Source: an uncultured Rhodoferax sp.
GTDB lineage: Bacteria > Pseudomonadota > Gammaproteobacteria > Burkholderiales > Burkholderiaceae_C
Length of the DNA: 6,128 bases
Direction of reading: 5' to 3'
Assembly (NCBI GenBank): GCA_936943465.1
Contig: CAKZJN010000434.1
Span: 1 to 6,128, forward strand
Shown: positions 1 through 5,235 of the stretch, one piece after another
How the letters are laid out: each line of letters starts with the position of its first letter
Numbering within the stretch: the stretch's first letter is position 1
The notes under the pieces: model-generated
Databases searched by the model: none
The model's input: only the letters and a program-made list of their open reading frames with translations
What the model was told of the DNA's origin: nothing
Position numbers and translations under genes: made by a program

Positions 1-1353
1 CGCACCGCTGAAGAGTTGTTGGCCCGCGCCAGAGCATTGGCCGCCCACCACCCCAAGCGCATCCTTGCAGCGGTTGCTGCCCTTCTGCTCACCGGCACCG
101 GTTTCACCTACGCAGTCGCCAATCTGGCTCCCGACGCGTCCAGTCTGCCCGTGCGCAGCATTACCGAAGCCCTGCCGCTGCCCGACCTCGGCCAACAAGC
201 CGCAGCGCTCGACACCCTGCCGCTCACCCTGTATCGCTCGGAGGTCACCCGCTCCACCGATACCGCCGAAACCCTGCTGCGCCGCCTGGGTGTTTTTGAC
301 CCGCAAGCGGCCGCGTTTTTGCGCGCCAATCCGGTGGTGCAAAAGAACCTGCTGGGGCGCGCCGGTCGCGCCGTCACAGCGGAAGCGCAGGGCAACAATG
401 CGCTGCTGAAGTTGCAGGCCCGCTGGAGCCCGGACGACGACGGCACATTCAAGCGCTTGACGGTTGAAAAGTCGGCTGACGGCTTCGCCGCCCGCATTGA
501 CACCCTGCCACTGGTGGCTACCACCCGCATGGCCAGTGGCTCCATCACATCCACCCTGTTTGCCGCGACCGACGAGGCCCGCATTCCCGACTCGGTGGCC
601 ACGCAGCTTGCCGAAATTTTCTCGGGTGACATCGACTTTCACCGTTCCCTGCGCAAGGGCGACCGGTTTTCGGTGGTGTATGAAACACTCGAAGGCGATG
701 GCGAGCCGCTGCGTGCCGGGCGCGTCCTTAGCACCGAATTCGTCAATGCCGGCAAGAGCCACCAGGCCCTGTGGTTTCAGGAACCCGGCTCGGCCAATGC
801 CTCAGCCCGCAAGGGCGGCTACTACACGCTGGCCGGCGAGAGCCTGAAGCGCGCGTTTCTAGCGTCGCCCATGGAGTTCTCGCGCATCACCAGCGGCTTC
901 AAGATGCGTTTCCACCCGATCCTGCAAACCTGGCGCGCGCACCTGGGCGTGGATTACGCCGCCCCCACCGGCACACCGGTACGCAGCGTGGGCGATGGTG
1001 TGGTCGAATTTGCCGGTCGCCAAAACGGCTTTGGCAATGTGGTCAAGATCCGGCACCAAGGCCAGACCAGCACGGTCTACGCCCACCTGAGCAAAATTCT
1101 GGTCCGCGTGGGACAGTCGGTAGCGCAGGGCCAAAACGTCGGTCAAGTCGGCACCACCGGCATGTCTACCGGACCGCATCTGCATTTTGAATACCGCGTG
1201 AACGGCCAATACCGCGACCCGCAAGCTGTAGCCCGCCGCAACGAGACCGTGCCCCTATCCGCTGCGGTTAAGCCCCAGTTCGACAAGGCCGCGCAACAGG
1301 CGCGCGAGACCTTGGCTGCCGCCAGCCAGATGCAGTTCAGCCGCGTCGAATAA
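1..1353 (+). CDS. M23 family peptidoglycan DD-endopeptidase (MepM/YebA-like), 5' end probably outside the window
   Basis: Predicted zinc metallopeptidase that cuts peptide cross-links in peptidoglycan, acting in the periplasm from an inner-membrane anchor. Numbering residues from the TTG at 16, a hydrophobic segment lies at about 17-37, preceded by a basic stretch (HHPKR), which suggests a signal anchor. An OapA/Csd3-like middle region follows, containing an LRKGDRFSVVYE stretch much like E. coli MepM. The LytM/M23 domain covers about 300-405: HLGVD supplies ligands H309 and D313, YAHL supplies H357, and HLHF supplies H388 and H390. All five active-site residues of the family are present, so the enzyme should be active. 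The frame is open from base 1 with only TTG candidates at 16, 19 and 37 and no ATG nearby, so the true start is probably upstream. The 445 visible residues are close to MepM's 440. The exact bond cut is inferred from the family. Confidence 0.93.
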   Translation, partial: RTAEELLARARALAAHHPKRILAAVAALLLTGTGFTYAVANLAPDASSLPVRSITEALPLPDLGQQAAALDTLPLTLYRSEVTRSTDTAETLLRRLGVFDPQAAAFLRANPVVQKNLLGRAGRAVTAEAQGNNALLKLQARWSPDDDGTFKRLTVEKSADGFAARIDTLPLVATTRMASGSITSTLFAATDEARIPDSVATQLAEIFSGDIDFHRSLRKGDRFSVVYETLEGDGEPLRAGRVLSTEFVNAGKSHQALWFQEPGSANASARKGGYYTLAGESLKRAFLASPMEFSRITSGFKMRFHPILQTWRAHLGVDYAAPTGTPVRSVGDGVVEFAGRQNGFGNVVKIRHQGQTSTVYAHLSKILVRVGQSVAQGQNVGQVGTTGMSTGPHLHFEYRVNGQYRDPQAVARRNETVPLSAAVKPQFDKAAQQARETLAAASQMQFSRVE

Positions 1354-1377
1354 GCCGCGGCACCCAGGCTTCCCCCT

Positions 1378-2493
1378 TTGTCAGAGCTGTACCTTGGCCT
1401 GATGTCCGGCACGTCGTTGGACGGGGTGGACGGCGTGCTGGCCGATTTTTCTCAAGCGTCTCCACGCGTTCTGGGTCACGCCAGCCACCCGTTTCCCGAC
1501 AGCCTGAAGCAGGAACTGCTGGCCCTGAACAGCCCCGGCCCTGATGAACTGCACCGGGCTGCACTGGCCGCCAATGCGCTGGTGCGGGTCTACGCAGCGG
1601 TCGTTGCCGAATTACTGCAGTCCACCAAGCTCGCCCCGCAAGCTGTTCGCGCGCTGGGCGCACACGGACAGACCGTGCGCCATCGCCCGCAGATGTTCGA
1701 TGGCACCGGCTACACCCTCCAACTCAACCAACCGGCGCTGTTAGCCGAACTTACCGGAATCCCGGTGGTGGCCGATTTCCGCAGCCGCGATGTGGCGGCG
1801 GGCGGCCAGGGCGCTCCGCTGGTCCCACCGTTTCACCAGGCGATGTTTGGCCATCTGGCGGGCACCACCTGCGTACTCAACGTGGGCGGGATTTCCAACA
1901 TCACGGTGCTGAACCCCGAAGCGAAGCAAGACCTGCTGGGCTTTGACTGCGGCCCCGGAAACGCGTTGATGGACGCCTGGTGCCTGCAGCACACCGGCGC
2001 ACCCTATGACGACCGGGGGAGCTGGGCGGCGCAAGGCCAGGTGCACGCAGATTTGCTGCAGCACCTGCTGGATGAACCGTTTTTTGCCGCCGCCCCCCCC
2101 AAAAGCACCGGACGCGATTTATTCAACGGGCCTTGGCTGCAAGCCAAGTTAGCGGGCTTTGGTGAAGTGTCTGCGGTGGATGTGCAGGCGACGCTAACCG
2201 AGCTGACCGCCCGGAGCTGTGCCGACTGCGTGCGGCGTTTTGCACCCGGCGCTTCCCGCTTGCTGGTCTGCGGCGGCGGTGCGCTCAATCATCACCTGAT
2301 GGACCGCCTTTCCGCCCTGTTGCCCGGATGTGCGGTGTTTAGCACCGAAGTCCACGGCGTACCTGCCATGCAAGTCGAGGCGCTGGCTTTCGCCTGGCTG
2401 GCCCGGCAGTGCGTCCTGGGTCAAACCGCCAGCCTGAAAAGCGTTACGGGCGCCCGAGGCGCCCGCATTCTGGGTGCTATCTACCAGAGTTAG
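1378..2493 (+). CDS. anmK: Anhydro-N-acetylmuramic acid kinase
   Basis: Cytoplasmic enzyme of peptidoglycan recycling. It hydrolyses the 1,6-anhydro ring of anhydro-MurNAc and phosphorylates it with ATP to give MurNAc-6-phosphate. Its 371 residues match the roughly 370 usual for the family. Visible motifs in order: N-terminal phosphate loop MSGTSLDGVD (9-18), GAHGQT (94-99), ADFRSRD (132-138), NVGGISN (168-174), FDCGPGN with the probable catalytic base D190, KSTGRD before position 250, and VCGGGALN (297-304) of the sugar-kinase/actin-like ATPase fold. The start is TTG at 1378, because ATG 1402 would cut off the first conserved beta strand (YLGL) and the frame is closed by the stop at 1351. 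No convincing Shine-Dalgarno is seen. It lies 24 bases after the M23 gene on the same strand, so co-transcription or translational coupling is likely. A run of eight C at 2093-2100 sits in frame. Confidence 0.96.
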   Translation: MSELYLGLMSGTSLDGVDGVLADFSQASPRVLGHASHPFPDSLKQELLALNSPGPDELHRAALAANALVRVYAAVVAELLQSTKLAPQAVRALGAHGQTVRHRPQMFDGTGYTLQLNQPALLAELTGIPVVADFRSRDVAAGGQGAPLVPPFHQAMFGHLAGTTCVLNVGGISNITVLNPEAKQDLLGFDCGPGNALMDAWCLQHTGAPYDDRGSWAAQGQVHADLLQHLLDEPFFAAAPPKSTGRDLFNGPWLQAKLAGFGEVSAVDVQATLTELTARSCADCVRRFAPGASRLLVCGGGALNHHLMDRLSALLPGCAVFSTEVHGVPAMQVEALAFAWLARQCVLGQTASLKSVTGARGARILGAIYQS

Positions 2494-2855
2494 ACCGAGA
2501 ACGAAGATCCGCAACCGCAGGTGGTCGTGGCGTTGGGGTTCTTGATGACGAACTGGGCGCCTTGCAGGTCTTCCTTGTAGTCGATTTCCGCGCCGAGCAA
2601 GTACTGGTAGCTCATAGCGTCGATCAGCAGGGAGACACCGTTCTTGCTCATGGTGGTGTCGTCTTCGTTGGTGATTTCGTCGAAGGTGAAGCCGTACTGG
2701 AAGCCGGAGCAGCCGCCACCTTGCACGAACACGCGCAGTTTCAAATCGGGGTTGCCCTCTTCGGCAATCAGGTCAGCCACCTTGGCGGCGGCGCTGTCGG
2801 TAAACAGGATGGGGGCGGGCATTTCTGTCTGAATATTTTCAGCAACGGCGCTCAT
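2490..2855 (-). CDS. erpA: Iron-sulfur cluster insertion protein ErpA (A-type carrier)
   Basis: Small cytoplasmic A-type carrier that receives Fe-S clusters from the assembly machinery and passes them to target apoproteins (in E. coli including IspG/IspH of isoprenoid synthesis). Its 121 residues form the whole HesB/IscA fold. The three ligand cysteines are present: C49 in GGGCSGFQY, and C113 and C115 in the C-terminal TTCGCGSSF. The last motif, the length and the position beside bactofilin and ribosomal genes favour ErpA over IscA or SufA. An AGGAG ribosome site (2861-2865) lies five bases before the ATG, which fixes the start. Its stop interlocks with that of anmK on the other strand. Upstream, 82 bases separate it from the bactofilin gene. 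That spacer contains a palindrome and a possible promoter, so erpA may have its own transcript as well as reading through from upstream. Confidence 0.96.
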   Translation of the reverse strand: MSAVAENIQTEMPAPILFTDSAAAKVADLIAEEGNPDLKLRVFVQGGGCSGFQYGFTFDEITNEDDTTMSKNGVSLLIDAMSYQYLLGAEIDYKEDLQGAQFVIKNPNATTTCGCGSSFSV

Positions 2856-2895
2856 GAAAACTCCTAGCTAGTCGGGGTGCGTTTGCGGGATAGGT

Positions 2896-2909
2896 TTGGG
2901 ATGTCCCAA
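2896..2909. promoter_or_regulatory. 14-base perfect palindrome upstream of erpA, candidate operator
   Basis: TTGGGA-TG-TCCCAA is a perfect inverted repeat with six-base arms and a two-base centre, located 41 bases before the erpA ATG. On the minus strand it follows directly on TACTAT (2909-2914), a 4/6 match to a -10 box with a weak GTGAAT 17 bases further upstream. A start site would therefore fall inside the palindrome, a typical operator position. It does not resemble the E. coli IscR type 1 site as I remember it. As RNA it could instead form a five-base-pair hairpin with an ACAU loop. The regulator is unknown. Confidence 0.35.
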
Positions 2910-2937
2910 TAGTACACAAAAAAACTCGGGAATTCAC

Positions 2938-3333
2938 CTACAGGTTGTTTGCCGCTAACGTCAGTGTGGGCTTTGCCTCACCTTCCAGCAGCGGACGCAG
3001 TTGGCCGGTGATCAGCGCGCCTTGGTGCATTTCCAGCGCGGTGTATTGCACATCGCCCTCAATCCGGGCCTTGGGCTGCAGTTCGAGCAGGTTTTGCGCA
3101 TGCACCGGCCCTTTCACTTGGCCGTTAATGATGATGTGGTCGGCCATCACCGAACCGTGCACCACCGCCGCATCGGAAATCACCAGCAGGCTGGGCTGGC
3201 TCTCATCCGCATGGACATCGCCCTTCACTTCACCGTCAATCCGCATGCCATCGGTAAAGGTCACGTTACCGGCAATGCGACTGCCCTCGGCGATCAGGCT
3301 CTTGATGGGCGGTTGCTTCTTCTTGTTGAACAT
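2938..3333 (-). CDS. Bactofilin family polymer-forming cytoskeletal protein
   Basis: Bactofilins self-assemble without nucleotide into filaments lying against the inner membrane, where they place cell-wall enzymes and affect cell shape. The 131 residues hold one bactofilin (DUF583) domain at about 16-115, seen as short beta-helix repeats with recurring I/V-x-G-x-V turns: GSRIAGNV, MRIDGEVKGDV, VVHGSV, IIINGQVKGPV and ARIEGDV. The N-terminus MFNKKKQPP is a hydrophobic pair plus a basic patch, like the short membrane-targeting tail described for Caulobacter BacA. The C-terminal tail (about 116-131) is short and unstructured. A GAGGTGA ribosome site (3337-3343) just before the ATG supports the start. 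It lies 19 bases after the stop of the DUF6776-type membrane gene, so the two are almost certainly one transcript. The M23 peptidase nearby is the kind of enzyme bactofilins are known to associate with. The family call is firm; the cellular role is inferred. Confidence 0.93.
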   Translation of the reverse strand: MFNKKKQPPIKSLIAEGSRIAGNVTFTDGMRIDGEVKGDVHADESQPSLLVISDAAVVHGSVMADHIIINGQVKGPVHAQNLLELQPKARIEGDVQYTALEMHQGALITGQLRPLLEGEAKPTLTLAANNL

Positions 3334-3352
3334 CGGTCACCTCTTGATTTAG

Positions 3353-4084
3353 TTATTGCAGCTTCAACGACTGCGTGGCCCGGACCGCAGTGCCTTCCAG
3401 CACCTTGGCCACCACGCTCCGGATGACGACTTGCGCCGGCACCTCAAACACACCTTGCAAACGCCCGTATTGCTTGAACGACAAGACCTGGGCGCCATTG
3501 GCCAGTGTCCCTGTCCAGGGCTTGCCATTCAGTTGCCCGCTGAACGTCAGTTCCAGCCGGCCATTGAATTCGGCCGCGTTCTTGCTGGCCTGAATCACCA
3601 GCACCTGCCACTTCAAGTCCTTGCCATTTACCAGGTCAGCCTGCAGCCCCCGGATCGCTACGCCCTCCACCCCGCTAGAGGGAATGAGCCGCTCGAAAAA
3701 GCCCAAATCGTCGCGCAAGGTCTGGTTTTCGGCTTGCAACTGCTTGACCTGGGATGCCAGTTTTTCCTCAGAAGCCTTGCCCAGACTGACCAGCGTGTCG
3801 GCCGTATTGGCCACCGACTGGGCCTTGTCGCGTGCCACCTTGACCTGCTCCAGTTCGGCGTGCAGCGATTCCAGTTCGGCGCGGACATGCTGCAATTCTT
3901 CTTTGGTGCCCCGGTCGAGCCCGGCGATGTCCTTGCCCAACTCGAAGGCCCACAAGGCAATCGCCGCGCAAAAACCCAGCACGATGGCCGCCACCGCCCA
4001 GCGAACCGGCCACGGCATAGCGCTGCGCACCGCCATGCGGGGCGCGCTGATGGTCAGCCGGCGGCGAAGGAGGCGCAATCTCAT
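3353..4084 (-). CDS. DUF6776-type membrane protein with coiled coil, function unknown
   Basis: I recognise this as a proteobacterial family of unknown function (DUF6776 by memory) and know no demonstrated activity. Its 243 residues divide into three parts: a very basic N-terminus (MRLRLLRRRL and further arginines to about residue 28), one membrane helix at about 28-47 (WAVAAIVLGFCAAIALWAF), and a charged, leucine-rich heptad region at about 58-128 that should form a coiled coil. A conserved-looking LGFFERLIP turn follows at 127-135, then a beta-rich C-terminal domain (about 140-243). By the positive-inside rule the coiled coil and the C-terminal domain are periplasmic. It is the first gene of a probable operon with the bactofilin 19 bases downstream. 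No Shine-Dalgarno precedes the ATG at 4084, and the internal ATG codons at residues 17 and 23 have none either, so the start is less certain. A single-pass partner or anchor for the bactofilin is a reasonable inference, not shown. Confidence 0.85.
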   Translation of the reverse strand: MRLRLLRRRLTISAPRMAVRSAMPWPVRWAVAAIVLGFCAAIALWAFELGKDIAGLDRGTKEELQHVRAELESLHAELEQVKVARDKAQSVANTADTLVSLGKASEEKLASQVKQLQAENQTLRDDLGFFERLIPSSGVEGVAIRGLQADLVNGKDLKWQVLVIQASKNAAEFNGRLELTFSGQLNGKPWTGTLANGAQVLSFKQYGRLQGVFEVPAQVVIRSVVAKVLEGTAVRATQSLKLQ

Positions 4085-4111
4085 GGAGGGCGCAGTCTAG
4101 CAGGCAGCATG

Positions 4112-4147
4112 AAAAAAGCCGCTGGAATTTGCATTCCAGCGGCTTTT
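4112..4147 (-). terminator. Rho-independent terminator of the rplM-rpsI operon
   Basis: A perfect 15-base-pair inverted repeat (arms 4114-4128 and 4133-4147) encloses a four-base loop. The stem core GCCGCTGGAAT is GC-rich at its base, and on the minus strand the stem is followed by six T (4112-4117). It lies 28 bases after the rpsI stop and 29 bases before the DUF6776-type ATG. On the + strand only four T follow, so its main direction is leftward. Confidence 0.9.
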
Positions 4148-4175
4148 GGCAATTTGCCAGTGGCAAGCGTAAAGC

Positions 4176-4568
4176 TTAGCGCTTGGAGAACTGCTTACGA
4201 CGACGGGCGCCGTGGAAGCCGACCTTCTTACGTTCCACTTCGCGGGCGTCACGGGTCACGAAGCCAGCCTGGCTCAAGACGGACTTGAGGCTTGCGTCGT
4301 AATCGATCAGAGCGCGGGTAATGCCGTGGCGGGTAGCGCCAGCCTGGCCGGATTCGCCGCCGCCAGCCACATTGACCATGATGTCAAAGGACTCGCCGTG
4401 GTTTGTCAACAGCAGGGGTTGCTTGCAGATCATGATGGACGTTTGACGACCGAAGAAAGCTTCGATGTCCTTGCCATTCACGGTGATCTTGCCAGAGCCT
4501 TTTTTCAGAAACACGCGGGCGACGCTGGATTTGCGACGGCCGGTGCCATTGTTCCATTCACCAATCAT
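4176..4568 (-). CDS. rpsI: 30S ribosomal protein S9 (uS9)
   Basis: Protein of the small-subunit head, next to the P-site tRNA. The 130 residues equal the E. coli length. Recognisable parts are the N-terminal GTGRRKSSVARVFL (8-21), KITVNGKDIEAFFGR (27-41), VNVAGGGESGQAGATRHGI (66-84) and the basic C-terminal tail GARRRKQFSKR, whose last residues reach the anticodon of P-site tRNA in the known structures. It is the second gene of the rplM-rpsI operon, ten bases after rplM. Its ribosome site is built partly from the rplM stop codon, which suggests coupled translation. A strong terminator follows. The assignment is secure. Confidence 0.99.
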   Translation of the reverse strand: MIGEWNNGTGRRKSSVARVFLKKGSGKITVNGKDIEAFFGRQTSIMICKQPLLLTNHGESFDIMVNVAGGGESGQAGATRHGITRALIDYDASLKSVLSQAGFVTRDAREVERKKVGFHGARRRKQFSKR

Positions 4569-4574
4569 CTAGAG

Positions 4575-4580
4575 CTCCTT
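4575..4580 (-). promoter_or_regulatory. Shine-Dalgarno of rpsI overlapping the rplM stop codon
   Basis: AAGGAG on the minus strand, six bases before the rpsI ATG. Its first two bases are the last two of the rplM TAA stop (4579-4581). A ribosome ending on rplM therefore stands on the initiation site of rpsI, an arrangement that favours equal output of L13 and S9. Confidence 0.85.
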
Positions 4581-5007
4581 AGATTTCCAACACTTTGGGT
4601 TGCTGGGCAGTGTGGGGGTGCTCAGCACCGCCGTACACCTTGAGCTTCTTGATCATGGCGTAGCCCAGGGGACCCTTGGGCAGCATGCCCTTGACGGCTT
4701 TTTCCAAAGCGCGGCCGGGGTGCTTGGCTTGCATGTCGCGGAAGTTGGTGGCTGTGATACCGCCGGGATAGCCCGAGTGACGGTAGTACACCTTGTCCAG
4801 GGACTTGGCACCTGTGACGCGCAGCTGGGCTGCGTTGATGATGACGATGAAGTCACCGGTATCGACGTGAGGCGTGTAAATGGCCTTGTGTTTGCCGCGC
4901 AAACGGAGAGCAACTTCGCTGGCTACTCGTCCGAGGACCTTGTCGGTCGCGTCAATCACAAACCACTCGTGCACGACCTCAGCGGGTTTTGCGCTGAAAG
5001 TAGACAT
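4579..5007 (-). CDS. rplM: 50S ribosomal protein L13 (uL13)
   Basis: Early-binding large-subunit protein that contacts 23S rRNA. The 142 residues equal the E. coli length. Typical stretches are WFVIDATDKVLGRVASEVA (15-33), LRGKHKAIYTPHVDTGDFIV (36-55), YYRHSGYPGG (74-83) and AVKGMLPKGPLGYAMIKKLKVY (104-125), followed by the GGAEHPHTAQQP signature. It is the first gene of the rplM-rpsI operon. An AGGAA ribosome site (5014-5018) lies six bases before the ATG. A consensus -10 box at 5175-5180 suggests a leader of about 160 bases, long enough to hold a control element. In E. coli this operon is known to be autoregulated by L13; whether that holds here cannot be read from the sequence alone. Confidence 0.99.
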   Translation of the reverse strand: MSTFSAKPAEVVHEWFVIDATDKVLGRVASEVALRLRGKHKAIYTPHVDTGDFIVIINAAQLRVTGAKSLDKVYYRHSGYPGGITATNFRDMQAKHPGRALEKAVKGMLPKGPLGYAMIKKLKVYGGAEHPHTAQQPKVLEI

Positions 5008-5135
5008 GAGAAATTCCTAATGGAGTTGGTTTGGCGGGTTCTTTTCCACGGTCGGTGTTCCTTCTTGTACTCTCGGCTTGCGCCTCGGGCGGGGAATCTC
5101 TTAGGTGGGATTTGCAGCGGCGCGGGGCTTTTGCA

Positions 5136-5169
5136 GCTTCGCCGCGGAACCACAAATTCGCTGCGAAGC
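5136..5169 (-). repeat. Inverted repeat in the rplM leader, possible 5' stem-loop
   Basis: GCTTCGC (5136-5142) and GCGAAGC (5163-5169) are perfect seven-base arms around a 20-base centre. With a start expected at about 5168, the hairpin would sit at the very 5' end of the rplM mRNA. The centre also contains CCGCGG and TTCGC elements that could pair in other ways. Just downstream in the leader, the eight-mer TTTGCAGC occurs twice on the + strand (5111-5118 and 5130-5137), 19 bases apart. Confidence 0.4.
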
Positions 5170-5174
5170 CCGCT

Positions 5175-5203
5175 ATTATATGAAAGTTGATCAGGTTTTG
5201 GGG
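5175..5203 (-). promoter_or_regulatory. Probable sigma-70 promoter of rplM-rpsI
   Basis: The minus strand reads a perfect TATAAT at 5175-5180. At a 17-base spacing the -35 position (5198-5203) reads CCCCAA, a poor match, so the -10 carries most of the support. It is the only consensus -10 in the 228-base divergent spacer and points toward rplM. The same bases on the + strand read TATTAT (5174-5179), but no -35 supports it in that direction. I see no convincing promoter for rlmJ. Confidence 0.5.
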
Positions 5204-5235
5204 AACTTTCTGAGTGAAAGGGTTACCATCCAGCC

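Noticed and set aside
108..632. 174-codon open frame on the - strand inside the M23 gene
   Set aside because: It is antisense to the conserved peptidase and has low-complexity, arginine- and serine-rich content typical of a shadow frame.
2409..2867. 152-codon open frame on the + strand over the end of anmK and erpA
   Set aside because: It conflicts with both real genes, and its sequence is the complement of erpA codons.
2915..2930. Run of seven A before the erpA promoter region, read as a T tract on the minus strand, as a terminator for the bactofilin gene
   Set aside because: No GC-rich stem precedes the T run; only GAATTC and a short ACCT/AGGT pair are nearby.
3356..4288. 310-codon open frame on the + strand across the DUF6776-type gene and into rpsI
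   Set aside because: It is antisense to well-supported genes, runs through the strong terminator, shows no recognisable domain, and is expected in GC-rich DNA where the opposite frame lacks stops.
2938..5007. One continuous operon from rplM to erpA
   Set aside because: The strong terminator at 4112-4147 splits the ribosomal pair from the rest; some read-through may still supply the DUF6776-type gene, for which no clear promoter was found.
4600..5190. 196-codon open frame on the + strand across rplM and its leader
   Set aside because: It is antisense to a certain L13 gene, its composition mirrors L13 codons, and no ribosome site was found.
5188..5216. TTGATC as a -35 box for rlmJ
   Set aside because: At 16-18 bases downstream there is only a sequence such as GAGTGA, with no acceptable -10.
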